Source: Ancistrus triradiatus (taxonomy: Eukaryota > Chordata > Actinopteri > Siluriformes > Loricariidae). From it: a DNA stretch of 64,000 bases. The position numbers and the translations under genes are program-made. The stretch is taken from NCBI GenBank assembly GCA_025084515.1, contig JAJAGP010000017.1, positions 981,120 to 1,045,119 of the forward strand. The letters run 5' to 3'. This document shows, piece by piece, positions 46,401 through 57,169 of the stretch (positions within the stretch are counted from its first letter, which is position 1; each line of letters opens with the position of its first letter). The notes below the pieces were generated by a model that saw only the letters and a program-made list of their open reading frames with translations, had not been told where the DNA came from and made no database searches.

Positions 46401-49400
46401 GAGCACCTGTACAAGCTCTAAATCGAACAGACTGGTATAAGACTGGCGCAACCATCCCAAATACTGACTTTTCAGTAAACTTGAGAGTTGTTAAAATATA
46501 ATAGAATACATATGCTAATTATGGGGATATGAACGAGACAGGAAGATGATTATATGAATAATAAGTACAAATATACTACCTGTAGTCAGGACCCATACCA
46601 CTGTACACCATGCCAATGTTTTTAGTTATTGGTTCGACTTTGTGAACGCTCTGTTCATCATACAGTATGGACTTTTGTTTCTTCTCTGTTGCCAGTACCA
46701 CTCCATTAGAGGCTGAACAGTGTAGAAAAAGAGGAGAAAATAAGTGCCAGACAGGAGACTGCATTCTTTCTCCATGCAGCACATTGGGTCATTTAGTATC
46801 ACAATGTATTCCTAGTAAATTAATGATAATGACAAATGTCTTTACAATTTTTATTGTAACAGATCATCAAATTGAATTAGTCTTCACCTTTTATTCCTAC
46901 AGAAGGTGCACCGGCTGATACAGCTGCCAACGCATACTCAATCTGTACCAGTTTCCCTGAAGGACTGTGGAGAAAGAAATTAGCTTCATAAGACAATTCT
47001 GCATTTATTTTACAACCTTTCTGGATTTAATGTAATGTGATAAGTACGTAGGAGCAAGTTACCAACTAGGTGTGGGCAGTGTGGCAAAACATCTTACCAT
47101 ATTTAACATTTTAAATAAACACTATGTATCACAGCAATATTTAGCTTAACTGGGGTTTTGCTATCATGTAACAATAACTCTTTATTAATTATTTTTATCT
47201 GTATCACAACAATACTTTGTATAAGGTTTTGTTATGTAATGCAATATTTAGATGAACTGAAGGTTCTGATTTACTTTACAGCTTATGATTAACAGAAGCT
47301 TCAGCTCCACTCAAGTTGTTTCTGTCATCAGCTCCAGCCCCACCATACCCGGGCCACGCCAGGGCCAGTAACTCCCTCCCCTAATCCGGCTGGCTGGGGA
47401 CAACGCGAGATCCTAAAGTGACTCTCTGTATTGGACTACATAATGCCAATATGCACATTTTATGTTTATATTACTACAGACTTATTTGACTAGATAAATT
47501 ATGTTCATTCTTACATTTATCATCTAAGCCACCCAAGGAGGTTGGGTCCCTTTTTGAGACTTGGTCCTCCCAAGGTTTCTTCCTTGCCACTGTTGCCCTA
47601 GGTTTGCTCAATTTGTAAGGCTGCTTTGAGACAATGCTCCATTGTAAAATACGCTGTATAAATAAACCTGACTTGTCAACAATACTTTGTTTAAGGTATG
47701 CAATATTTAATTTAACAGAGAAATAAATAAATATAATGAATTAATTTTTGAAGATGAAAGGGAAAAGATGGGAAATGGGCAGGTAGGTGTGAGCCATGGA
47801 TCTGATGCCAGTCCATTATAGTGTGAAGAAGTTCTCTCTCAAGCAACCTATCTCCCTCAGCCGCAATCATCCATGCCTGCCTGTGACACCTAGTCCTAAA
47901 CTATTCACTTACTACTACCATGTACTGCAATTAGGGATGCACCGATCCGATATTAGGACTGGATACCTTTATTAAGAACATGAGCTGGATCGAGTATAGG
48001 AAAATTAAGCCGATCCATCCGCTTTAATTTTGTGACATGTGCTACTCTGTACATCAGTTACGCCAAAAAGTTTGATGGCAATGTCTGCCAAACAAATTTT
48101 GCAAGGGTGGTGGTGGCGAAACTGCAAAATACAACATATAATATTTGTGATTAATACCATATTAATGAATTAACAATATATCAATATAGTTCAAGATGTT
48201 TGCTTTCTTTTTTATTTTGAATTCTGCCAAGGACCTGCACAGTTTTTATTTTAGTGACACATAAGTAGCGATTTAGTACATTTATATCTGTGTGTTAATT
48301 TATGATGTTTTACAAAGTTAGTGAAATAATGTTTAATTCAACACTGATACCTTATGTCTCTTCCAAATGGTGACGTATATGGTTTATTAATTCAAAATTG
48401 GTTCAAAAAGTTAGATCTGTGCATCCCTAACTGCAAAACTCCACTTAACTGAGATTTTGCAAACAAAACAATACAGTAGTTCAGAGTTTTAAAAAAATGC
48501 ACTTTTTTGTAAGACAAATATGGAAGTAAAAAGGTAGAACAACAGATTCTATCCAATCGACTGTTACTTAATATACTAAATATATATTACAGTTACAACA
48601 ATTTTACTATATTAAAACAGTATAATAATCACAGTAAAAGCTATTACCAATGCTTTCTAATCATAAAACTATTTCTCCTGTTGATAAAGTTTAAATATTC
48701 ATCATAAGGGATGCCAATAAAGATTTCAAAATGTAATAAAATAAAAGCACTGACTGCTGAAAACACAGCTTAATGTCTATCGTGATATAAATACATGACT
48801 ATACTAAGAGCCTCAATATCGAGTCAAGTCAGATTTATTTATGTAGCACTTTTTACAATGGAGCATTGTCTCAAAGCAACTTTACAAGTTTAGATTATCT
48901 CCTAATAACTACGTCCAATCCCAAATTGAGCAAGCCTAGGGCGACAGTGGCAAGGGAAAAAAACTCCCTAGTTCTAGGAAGAAACCTTGGGAGGACCAAG
49001 ACTCAAAAAGGAACCCAACCTCCTTGGGCGGCGTAGATGATAAATCTCGCCCAGTTCTACATTAGTGAATTGCAATTACTGGAGAACTCAGCTTTGCTCA
49101 CTAAATAGCAGCTCTCAAACCATATTTTAGGACTTTATGTATCAAATCTTTCACTTCACTATTGACCCAGTCAGATAATAAAGTAACAAGAGAAAGTACA
49201 AACAAAGAGCTTTGACTGAACGTTTGCAGTGTGGAGCTCTATTAGCGTGACAGTGCATCTCATATCTGCTGCACACTGATCGGCACCACACCTCTCTTTT
49301 CTACGCCTTTATAATAGCCAGGATGATTTATAAGGACGGATTTATAAACATATCAATTTACAGAAAACTTGAATTTAATGTGTACGTTACCTAAATGTAG

Positions 49401-49431
49401 TAAGAGAAAAACTATAGCCCCGCTCTGCCAT
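40464..49431 (-). CDS. psma2: 20S proteasome subunit alpha type-2
   Basis: Structural alpha-ring subunit of the 20S core; it helps gate substrate entry in cytosol and nucleus and has no catalytic Thr. Eight GT-AG exons on the minus strand: 49391-49431, 46888-46964, 46580-46712, 43350-43472, 42982-43063, 42800-42873, 40783-40840 and 40464-40580. They join in frame to 234 aa, the usual vertebrate length. The start MAERGYSFSLTTF leads into the alpha-subunit signature (SPSGKLVQIEYAL). Later blocks are LATEKKQKSILYDE, HKVEPITKNIG, VYSGMGPDYR, RARKLAQQY, VASVMQEYTQSGG, RPFGVSLL, YFAWKATAMGKNYVNGK, ESFEGQMTEDNIEVGIC and EVKDYLSAIA. Introns 1 and 3 hold Tc1, hAT-like and foldback elements; intron 6 begins with a repeat almost at the splice site. 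No break was seen in the coding sequence. Confidence 0.96.
40866..41100 (+). repeat. Dispersed repeat in psma2 intron 7
   Basis: ATCAAGTCAAGTAGTTTTTA then TTGTCAATTCTGCATATAT followed by A-rich sequence is a common teleost repeat start. No coding. Confidence 0.5.
41366..41402 (+). mobile_element. Solo terminal repeat of family D
   Basis: CCATACCGTCCCAACTTTTT then CTGATTTGGGGTTGTA is one family D end. It points the wrong way to be the partner of the minus-strand copy that follows, so it is counted separately. Confidence 0.65.
41540..42208 (-). mobile_element. Family D mariner-like element, minus strand, decayed, in psma2 intron 6-7 region
   Basis: The right end ATTTCTTATTTGGAGTTGTA with GAAATATCTTGTGTTCATAC is the 5' arm of a minus-strand copy. 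Inside, CCAGTTTGTCAACAAATGTG (minus) marks the transposase start region and 41832-41554 encodes catalytic-domain pieces (SLGSEASGMGHHTVETCIVV, QQQVQKPGRVMVFA). Much of the middle and the left arm are gone. It lies in psma2 intron 6. Confidence 0.65.
42612..42797 (-). repeat. Repeat E fragment abutting the exon 6 donor of psma2
   Basis: In the psma2 direction intron 6 begins GTAAGTCAAATTCATTTC and continues CAGTGCTTTTTACAATAG, CGACAGTGGCAAGG and CCTTGGGAGGACCAAG, which are the landmarks of repeat E. The repeat end (AAGTCA..ATTT) starts only two or three bases into the intron. The 5' splice-site consensus is therefore partly repeat-derived. Confidence 0.75.
43531..44277. mobile_element. Foldback element, long version, in psma2 intron 3
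   Basis: The left end TTTATTAGGTACAGCTTCTT and right end AAGGAGGTGTACCTAATAAA are inverted. The arms run inward through TTGTTTCTACACTCATTGTC and its complement, TGGATCATTCTCAGCACTGC and AACTCCAGCAGCACTGCTG. It is about 750 bp and non-coding. It contains the uninterrupted site corresponding to the Tc1 insertion at 56350. Confidence 0.8.
44847..46277 (+). mobile_element. Tc1 element, family B, right arm truncated, in psma2 intron 3
   Basis: The left end CAGGGGGGGAAAAAAGTATT follows TA. The element stops within the right arm after CTACAATGTGATTTCC, before the terminal CCCCACTG. Its orientation is opposite to psma2. Confidence 0.85.
45212..46196 (+). pseudogene. Family B Tc1 transposase pseudogene
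   Basis: The N-terminus includes KIVDLQQAGKSESTIGKQV and STVGAIVRK, then a stop. GWVFQHDN-type, DPKHTTRVTKEWL and CAEWAKIPATVC-type pieces appear in shifting frames, with a premature TAG after MERG and loss of the first catalytic-Asp region (a DD-to-DI change near TMWSDDIK). It has more than five frame or stop lesions. Confidence 0.75.
47270..47680 (-). repeat. Repeat E copy in psma2 intron 1
   Basis: The complement carries AGTCAGGTTTATTTATACAG, ACAATGGAGCATTGTCTC, ACCTTGGGAGGACCAAG, CCAACCTCCTTGGGTGGC and GGAGCTGATGACAGAAACA, in the order seen in the 35.4-kb copy. Confidence 0.75.
47932..48429. mobile_element. hAT-like non-autonomous element in psma2 intron 1
   Basis: Starts TAGGGATGCACCGATC and ends AGATCTGTGCATCCCTA, 15-bp inverted repeats with one mismatch. 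It is flanked by ACTGCAAT (47924-47931) and ACTGCAAA (48430-48437), a 7-of-8 match, which fits the 8-bp target duplication of hAT elements. It is 498 bp with no open frame of note. Confidence 0.8.
48824..49050 (+). repeat. Repeat E fragment in psma2 intron 1
   Basis: TCAAGTCAGATTTATTTATG, ACAATGGAGCATTGTCTC, AGGGCGACAGTGGCAAGG and CTCCTTGGGCGGCGTAGATG. The 3' half of the long copies is absent. Confidence 0.8.
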
Positions 49432-49653
49432 CTTTATTTTCTCCGGTTTGGTACAACTGCCGGGTAAAAGCTCTTCCAAAATAAAAGACTCTCACAGAAA
49501 GTTAGACTGCGGCTGAAATTGAACTCACTTTATTTGAGCAAATTGTCATTTCATGCTATATTTGGCGGTTAATTATAATAAATCTACTGCTGTATTGGTG
49601 AGCTTAGCTAATTGATTAACTTTACAACGTTACAAAGTATTTTATTGCATATA

Positions 49654-49656
<3 letters not shown>

Positions 49657-49715
<59 letters not shown>
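49657..49715. repeat. CT microsatellite
   Basis: About 29 uninterrupted TC units about 225 bp upstream of the psma2 ATG. Confidence 0.95.
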
Positions 49716-49718
<3 letters not shown>

Positions 49719-49768
49719 ATATATTCTTTTATATTCTTATATTAATTATTATATTAATTTAAAGCACT

Positions 49769-49954
49769 GGGACTGTGGTAGCTTAGCTGTTAAGGTACAG
49801 AGCTATAGACCAGAAGGTCAAGGGTTCAAATCCCACCTCTGCCAAGCTGTCACTGTTGGGTCCTCCAGCATAACCCAGAATTGCTTTGGTTGTAAGAGTG
49901 TTTTAATTGTAAGTCAATCTAGATAAGGGTGTCTGCTAAATTACATAAATGTAA
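49769..49954 (+). mobile_element. tRNA-derived SINE
   Basis: GGGACTGTGGTAGCTTAGCT (box A region), GGGTTCAAATCCC (box B), GCCAAGCTGTCACTGTTGGG, tail ATAAGGGTGTCTGCTAAATT. It lies between psma2 and znf706. Confidence 0.82.
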
Positions 49955-49964
49955 CTGTCCATTT

Positions 49965-50230
49965 TCAGTTCAACTCATCACTCTCATATAGATGCACTTT
50001 ATGGTTCTAGTACAGACTGTAGTCCATCTGTTTCTCTACATACTTTGTTTTTTCTCTTATACTATATTCTCTAATGGTCAGGACCCTTCAGGACCAGCAC
50101 AGATCAGATACTACTTGGGTGGTGGATCATTCTCAGCACTACACACTGATTTGGTAGTAGTGTTAGTGTGTGTTGTGTTGGAATGTCCAGATTTGAACCC
50201 TTTAGACAATTTGTGATCTCACATTAAACA
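49965..50230 (+). mobile_element. Foldback element fragment, one arm
   Basis: TGGTTCTAGTACAGACTGTA, TCCATCTGTTTCTCTACAT and GGTGGATCATTCTCAGCACT match the left arm of the 43.5-kb element. The right arm is missing. Confidence 0.65.
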
Positions 50231-50779
50231 CAAACAACAACACTTTTGAAGTACACCAACTATTCGAAGCTATTACCATTCAGTGGACCATCACTGATTT
50301 AGCAATTTTGGGTTTGCCTCATTATTTTTCTTTTACACAAATACATTACTGTAAATAGTGAACAATGAGGTATGTGTGTGTACATATGGACGCCATGATG
50401 GTGACATCCATTGTGCAAACATGGCATATGTAAATATTAACTTAAATATTAACATAACGTAAATGTAAACAATATTATTTTTGTGCAGTCCTAGTTTGAA
50501 AGCTTGGTGTCATATAGATTTAAATGCTGTTATATATTATTTTTTAAATTCTACAGTGTAATTCACACAAGCAAAAAGTAGTGTCAAAGTGTAAACAGAG
50601 CGTCTACAGTTATCACATTCTTCACGTTCACGTTTTTAAATCGTGTGCATCACGTAACCTTTGTATTCTATGCACATTTCCCTAAAATTTATTCTGCTGT
50701 TAATTCTCTCAATAAATAAATTAAAGAATGAATTAAAACAGTACATGAAGTCGAATAGTTAGACTTTTATATTTGCTCA

Positions 50780-51250
50780 AGGCGGAAACTGGAGTGTTTT
50801 ATTCGCGTTTCTCCTCGTCCCTTCGACAGGCTTGCCTTCTGAAACCCAAGGTATTGTCTGTAAACAATTGGTTAACCTGAATATTTATGACGGAACGCGT
50901 CTGCTTTGTTATAAAAACGTATTATTTGGCCATTTTATGTGGTGTTATTTTGGGAGATCCACTTATAATAGCGTAGTTGATGTAAACGAGGCGGGATGGT
51001 AATGTCGGGCAAAGAGGAAAGATGGCTCCAACTCGCTCTCCGTTACGGTTAGCTAAACTGGATCTCTAGTTTAATTCGTTATTCCGCTCAAGCTGAGTGT
51101 AATTTGGTCTCCTCTTCTGTCTGCGCTGAGTTTAATTTAGTGTTTGTGGGAGTAGGTTGTTGATCCTGAGCGTCTTTCTGTTTGATTGACGTTGATATTT
51201 GAGGTTGAGCGAGTTAGCTAGAGTTAGCATAATTAGTTAGCATCGTTACA
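50780..51250 (+). promoter_or_regulatory. Candidate znf706 promoter and 5' non-coding exon region
   Basis: CpG content rises here (TTCGCG, GGAACGCGTC, CCGTTACGG) in otherwise CpG-poor DNA. AAAGATGGCTCC at 51019 resembles a YY1-type start-site motif. znf706's first coding exon begins at an acceptor, so an upstream non-coding exon must exist, and this is the best candidate. The donor could not be fixed. Confidence 0.35.
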
Positions 51251-51751
51251 CAATCTGTAATAATACTAACATTTCTTAGTGATAATATTTAACACGCAAC
51301 ATAGTGGTATTTACGACATCATCTTTAGTTCGTTTAATGCTAACCTTACCCTAGAAGACTCTAAACTCTGACACTCTCACATCTAAAGACAAGTCACAGA
51401 CATTGATTTTCCAGACTGGGGATCTTGCATGGTCACTCTACAAAACTGCAACTAGATTCCTTATGAGTTATGTCATTCATATATTGTTCTTTTTTAAGTA
51501 TATAAATGATTTCCCATCATGCTCCTGGTGGAATTTTACAGGAAGAGAAAGTGTTGACCAGTGGAGCAGAAACAGAAGCAGCTTTTGGCCCTAGCTGCCC
51601 TTGCTGTGTCCAGTGATCTGTTGATCATCTGAGACGTCCCTGTACTCACTTTGCTGCTTCTCGTTTGGTGCTGAGCAGAGCTTACTTATTTTTTGTCGTC
51701 AATGTTCACATCACTGTTTGCGTCAGGCAAGACTTAGTAATAATAAGTCTG

Positions 51752-51926
51752 TGGGACTGTGATAGTCTAGTGGTTAAGTTACTGGACTTTAGACCAGAAG
51801 GTTCAGGGTTCAAAGCTGCCACTGTTGGGTCCTTGAGCAAGACCCTTAATCCACAATTGCTTGGACTGTACCAATTGTAAGTCGTTCTGGATAAGGGCGT
51901 CTGCTAAATGCTGTAAATGTAAATAA
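51752..51926 (+). mobile_element. tRNA-derived SINE, small internal deletion
   Basis: GGGACTGTGATAGTCTAGTG, box B start GGTTCAAA, then a jump to GCTGCCACTGTTGGGTCC (about 15 bp missing), and tail GGATAAGGGCGTCTGCTAAA. Confidence 0.82.
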
Positions 51927-52184
51927 TATTGATGGATGTTATAATCGGATATTCAGGATGACAAAAACACCAAGACAGCTATCCTGACCACCTTACACCA
52001 AACAATCGAGGTGACACAATTATAGCAAGACATGATTTTATTCTGATGGTGAAAATTTGTCTGCAACAGCGAAATCACTTGAAGTTCTTTGGTGTAAGGC
52101 TGACATAACACCTTAGGCAATATGAACAGAGCTTCCCAAAGTTGTTGCAGCACAGAGTCTTGTTAAATGAGCAGCATTTTGAAC

Positions 52185-52366
52185 ACATTTACATTTTATG
52201 TCACTTGGCAGACGCCCTTATCCAGAGCGACTTACAATCCAAGCAATTGTGGGTTAAGGGTCTTGCTCAAGGACCCAACAGTGGCAGCTTGGCAGAGGTG
52301 GGATTTGAACCCTGGACCTTCTGGTCCATAGTCAAGTACCTTAACCACTAGGCTACCACAGTCCCA
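52185..52366 (-). mobile_element. tRNA-derived SINE, minus strand, full length
   Basis: The complement reads GGGACTGTGGTAGCCTAGTG, CCAGGGTTCAAATCCCACC, CTTGAGCAAGACCCTTAACC and GCGTCTGCCAAGTGACATAA. A short CTCTCGCT-rich tract follows at 52370-52400. Confidence 0.85.
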
Positions 52367-52399
52367 AACTTCTCTCGCTCTCGCTCTCTCTCGCTCTCT

Positions 52400-53800
52400 G
52401 AGATGTTACCTATGTTTTGGAAACTGGCCCATAAATTCACACTAATCACTATATGTGGTATTTGTAAGATATACTTTCCAACGACTTTCTCACTTTTTGA
52501 CCTTACTTGTTTTTAATACCATCATAGAAGTAAACAACTAGCTTTCTTACTAAAGTAATATTTTAAAATGTATATTTACTTGTTAAATACATATTCTTGT
52601 ATATATTAACAATCAAACCATTTACAACATTATCAAGATGTTTTCGAGATGCAGCATATGCAATACTTTAAGAATGATACACTTTAAATAGTGCAAGCCT
52701 GTAATAAAAAAAATAAGTGTTTAATGTCCACATTGACTAGGGCTGGGTATTGATTCTGATTCACCAGGTCTCAATTTCAGTTCAACATCAGGTTTTGTTT
52801 GGATAAGAAAAGAGTTTCAGAGAACTAGTTTTGTAATTGTACAAAGAACACTCAACCTACCATTATTAGAATTTCTAGTGTTTATATGAAGCGTTAACTT
52901 GACCCATCTGTGTTTGGAATGGCCACTTCACTCAAATGTTTATGTCAGGGTAAACATAGATCATTAATAAGGCTTCAAAAGCCATCATTTTCAACAATGC
53001 TGTATGGGCGTATATCTCTATCTAACCTTTAGCACAGTACTGTACAATACAGTAATTTTCTTTGTATCTAATATAATAATGTAGCAGTGTTAGGTCAACT
53101 GGTGCTTCTAAAGTGTTCCAGTGTGTGCATGTGCCCTAGCATGGACTGGTGCTCTGTGTAGGGTTGATTCCTGTTTTGTGAGATGATGCTTGCCTCGGGA
53201 AGCAGCTGGCTATTTGTTGCTGTCGAATCAGTGTTGCCTGTAGGATTTTTTTAAGGAGCTTTCAGGCCCTCTCATAGGGAAACTCTCCCAGAGGTGATTT
53301 GGTTTCACCAGCATTTAGGCCATCATGTTTGGTGATAGAAGAGTTTACTTGACCTTAAGCATTTGTTTGTTTATAGAAAGAATGTGTGCCTTTTTCTTTG
53401 TACATTTCTGTAGACATTCATAGATGTCATGTGATCTACTGTGGCTTTCTGTGGTCTCAAGTATGGCTTTAATTTAACATAGTATTGCCAAAATGCGGCG
53501 CGGTAACGAAGTGAGCAGTGTTCTGAGTTATGAAGTGCCTGTGTGTGTGGCCGGAACCGATCTATGCAACTGTAAAATCTGTCTAACTTATCTACAGACA
53601 ATTTACTTTTCTCTGTTCCAAAGTAATTATAAGACCTTATATATCATCTCTCTGTTCTCTCTTCTCCCTCGAGTTTGAGAGTTAATTGCTTTCCACTTTT
53701 GTGTCACTCCATCCTTTGTTTCAAATGAAAAGCCCCCTGCAGAGTTTTGAGATTTCATGAAGTTCTGAAGCAGGGCCGGCTATACATTTTCTAAGTCTAT
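52400..53800. other. znf706 upstream/intron, nothing recognised
   Basis: No splice-supported exon or mobile element ends. Open frames here look random. Confidence 0.45.
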
Positions 53801-53810
53801 GTAGCGGAAA

Positions 53811-54670
53811 CACTGGCCGTTTCTCAATATGTGTAGTTTTCTGTGCTTGTGTTCTTGTGTACTTGTGAAACGTCATCAGTCGCAGCCCGAGTACTGTTCC
53901 ATTTATAAGTTAGGTTCTAACCAAGTACGCTTCAAATCTCCGGATGTATTCTTGATCCGCCCATATTACCGAGGATGCATCGGAGCAGACTTGTGCGTAC
54001 TTGAACAGCGAATTATCCCACAATGCATTGCCAGCTAGGTAATGATGTTTGAGAGGACTCCCAACTGGATGTATAATTTCTAAAGTAACACTGTTATTGT
54101 GTCACGGAATGAAGTTATAAGGTTTTTTTAGGCGAGAATGTAGTTGTTTAAAATTCAACCATGCAGTCAGTTTATCAAGATAAAGCTTACACAAAAAAAT
54201 GCTCAGACGATTTCGGAGATGTGACGTGAAGCTATTAACGTATTTATTATGCGTTATATTTATTATTTGTTCAGCCTGTATTCTAAATATGAATTGTCTG
54301 ATATAAATAGAAGTTCAGAATTAAATTCCCTTCTAAAATCAGACTTGTTTGGTGCTTGCTTATGTTTGGGAAGATATTTATTTATGCTTAAATGCGATCG
54401 GTTCGTTGTTACATGTAGATTAAACTTCTCAATAGAAAGTAAGAGATCTGAGGACGTGTTCCACCACTGACAGGCTTTATACAAGATGTTTTAGGTCTTT
54501 ATCTAGGTGTAAAAAGTAAACCGTGTTGTCTCCATAGCCAAGTACGCTCCTGTTCCAATTGTAGAGTAACCGAACTGTGTCCTCCCATCATCAAGTCCAA
54601 CTTCGTAGTCCAGACTTAGGAAGTATGCAAGTCCGAACTTTGTGTACTTGGTATTGAGAAATGGCCACTG
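53811..54670. mobile_element. Non-autonomous DNA element next to znf706 exon 2
   Basis: The left end CACTGGCCGTTTCTCAATA and right end TATTGAGAAATGGCCACTG are inverted copies with two mismatches. Further in, GTGTACTTGTGAAACGTCA-like and AACTTTGTGTACTTGG stretches are also opposed. It is 860 bp. No target duplication was found, so the superfamily is open. The right end is 38 bp before the znf706 exon. Confidence 0.7.
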
Positions 54671-54711
54671 CGAATGTTAGCTTGAGCTTTGTTGCTTTGT
54701 GTGGGCAGGCA

Positions 54712-55080
54712 ATGGCTCGCGGGCAGCAGAAAATTCAGTCTCAGCAGAAGAATGCCAAAAAGGCAGCAGAGAAGAAGAAGTCACAGGGAGCAGATCAGAA
54801 GACCGCTGCCAAAGCAGCACTCGTCCACACATGTCCTGTCTGCAGGGTGAGCTCTGACTGAATGCTGTACATTTAATGCATATACATGTCTGTTCCCAGT
54901 GGTCTGCACTAGCTATTACACATTGTGGCATTTGTTTATTATTTCTTTTGCATTTTGCAAAGCCATTTTTTCCTCCCTCTATAGACACAGATGCCAGACC
55001 CTAAGACCTTCAAGCAGCATTTTGAGAGCAAACATCCCAAGTCTCCTATGCCCCCAGAGCTGGCAGATGTGCAGGCATAA
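54712..55080 (+). CDS. znf706: Zinc finger protein 706
   Basis: A small nuclear protein with a basic 4F5/SERF-like N-terminus and one C2H2 finger. In mammals it is reported to repress pluripotency genes. Two coding exons, 54712-54846 and 54985-55080, joined GT-AG, give 76 aa, exactly the known family length. The N-terminus MARGQQKIQSQQKNAKKA is near-invariant in vertebrates. The finger is Cys41-x2-Cys44-x12-His57-x4-His62, split by the intron after Cys44-Arg45, and the tail PPELADVQA matches the family. The ATG is three bases into an exon whose acceptor is TGTGGGCAG at 54700-54708, so the 5' UTR is spliced. A transposon ends 38 bp upstream, and an ATG at its very edge (54661) is in frame. Confidence 0.95.
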
Positions 55081-55740
55081 AGAACACTAGAAATTAACAG
55101 CATCTGAACTTGGGGTAAACAGATGTTTTAGTTTGTAATCTACAAGTTTTAATTTCAAACTGTTAGCTGTTTGCATGACGTATGCTCTCGTTCACAGACC
55201 CAGGGGACAAAGTGAAGTGATTCAGCTTGGCTAACTGAACTCAAAAACAAGACAGACTCTGGACATGCTGTGACAGGAGACCTCTAAAGATGGACTAAAG
55301 CACACCAGCACTCTTTGGTTTTATATTTTTATATGTATTTTCCTTAATTTGGGCCAGCTGTCATTTCTAGCGTGCTATGTGCACTAACAGCCACGTCACG
55401 TCCTGTTCAGCCCCTCAGTATTTATCTACCCTTGATTCGTTTCTTCTCTCCTGTTACACGTTTGCTTTAGAACTGCTACTCCTCAGTAATACTCAGACAG
55501 CCTGTTCAGTTCTTTAAACATGAGCCATGCTAGGGATTGTATCACTCTGTAAATTAACGTTATTGGCACGGATTGTGATTGGAAAAGACCAAATCAGGTG
55601 TGGGGGGATTATCATAGTAATAACGCTCTTGCGGAGTACTTTGGGGGTTCAGTAGAGCCCCTGGAGTTGCTTAACGTGTGCGCAGTTTCTTTCTTTCTTT
55701 CTTCTATTTTTTTTTTTTTTTGCTAAGGTTTTCAATAAAT
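55081..55740 (+). other. znf706 3' UTR
   Basis: Non-repetitive sequence from the stop to AATAAA at 55734-55739, with a T-rich tract at 55689-55721 shortly before it. The 3' UTR is inferred to be about 0.67 kb. Confidence 0.6.
55734..55739 (+). promoter_or_regulatory. Poly(A) signal of znf706
   Basis: AATAAA in the context TTTTCAATAAATGTG, the first canonical signal after the znf706 stop. Confidence 0.65.
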
Positions 55741-55789
55741 GTGTAAGCATATATTCAAAATGTTTTGTGACTTCTTATGAGGCTTGTAA

Positions 55790-56085
55790 TGTCAAAGTCA
55801 CAGCGACTTTTACAATAGAGCATTGCCTCAAAACAACTTTACAATTTTGTAGGCTAAAACTGAACAACAGAAGATTGGGAAAAACATTGCCTGGTCTGAT
55901 GAATCTCAATTTGTGCTGCAGCATTCAGGTGGTGGGGTCAGAGTTTGGCATAAACACCATAAAAGCACAGATAATTCTGCGTCTGTTTCACCACATCCCA
56001 AAGATGCTCTACAGGATTTTAAGCTGGCGACTGTGGAGGCCATTTGAGCTTTGTGAGATGGTGTGTAGAAGATGGGTACACTTGT
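55790..56085 (+). mobile_element. Mosaic of repeat E and Tc1-like fragments
   Basis: 55800-55855 is a repeat E scrap (AATAGAGCATTGCCTC). 55860-55965 encodes AEQQKIGKNIAWSDESQFVL, the first catalytic-Asp block of a Tc1-like transposase. 55990-56085 (CACATCCCAAAGATGCTCTA, GACTGTGGAGGCCATTTGAG) is a reversed piece of the C-terminal coding region of the same kind of element. Confidence 0.65.
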
Positions 56086-56740
56086 TCTCAGTGTGTTACT
56101 GATGTGGTGGTGCTGTGTTAGTGTGTGTTGAGTTTGTATGAGTGAATCAGACCCAGCAGTGCTGCTGGAGTTTAAACATCTCATTGTCATTGCTGGACAG
56201 AAATTGGTCCACCAACCAAAACTGTCCAGTCACCAGCATCCTGTCCTGTGAGCACTGCTGAAGGATTAGAGGGTGACTAACACACACTGAGCAACAACAG
56301 CTGAGCTACTGTCTCTGACTTTACATGTACAAAGGGAAGCAATATGTTATAGTGGTGCTTGAAAGTTTGTGAACCCTGTAGAATTTTCTATATTTCTGCA
56401 TAAATATGACCTAAAACATCATCAGATTTTCACACAAATCCTAAAAGTAGATAAAGAGAACCCAGTTAAACAAATGAGACAAAAATATTATACTTGGTCA
56501 TTTACTTATTGAGGAAAATGATCCAATATTGCACATTAGTGAATGGCAAAAGTATGTGAATCTTTGTTTTCAGTATCTGGTGTGACCCCCCTGTGCAGCA
56601 ATAACTGCTACTAAACATTTCCTGTAGCTGTTGATCAGTCCTGCACACCGGCTTGGAGGAATTTTAGCCCATTCCTCCATACAGAACAGCTTCAGCTCTG
56701 GGATGTTGGTGGGTTTCCTCACATTATCTGCTCACTTCAG

Positions 56741-56874
56741 TTTAACAGCAACACCATGTGAGTTCACCAGCTAAACCATCACCAGAGTAGCACAAACCAA
56801 CTTGGACCAATATGGAACATAGAACTGGAATAGTCTTGCGGATTGTCCAGTACACCAGCATTCAAAACACAGTA
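56741..56874. repeat. 134-bp insert shared with 21356-21489 (inverted)
   Basis: TTTAACAGCAACACCATGTG through CAGCATTCAAAACACAG matches the reverse complement of the flank of the 20-kb Tc1 copy with one difference seen. Confidence 0.85.
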
Positions 56875-57169
56875 TACAGTCGTGCTTGAAAGTTTGTGAA
56901 CCCTTTAGAATTTTCTGTATTTCTGCATAAATATGACCTAATACATCATGAGATTTTCACACAAGTCTTAAATGTATATAAAGAGAACCCAGTTAAACAC
57001 ATGAAACAAAAAGATTATTCATGTGGGCATTTATTTATTATTGAGGAAAATTATCCAATACTACATATTACCGAGTGGCAAAAGTATGTGAACCTTTGCT
57101 ATTGGTATCTGGTGTGACCCCCCCAGTGCTGCAATAACTGCAACTAAATGTCCTGTAACTGTTGATCAG

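Noticed and set aside
49612..49926. Ser-Leu repeat frame
   Set aside because: Translation of the CT microsatellite running into a SINE.
53371..53678. Two overlapping frames of 76 and 61 codons near 53.5 kb
   Set aside because: No similarity, no splice context, and opposite strands open equally; treated as chance.
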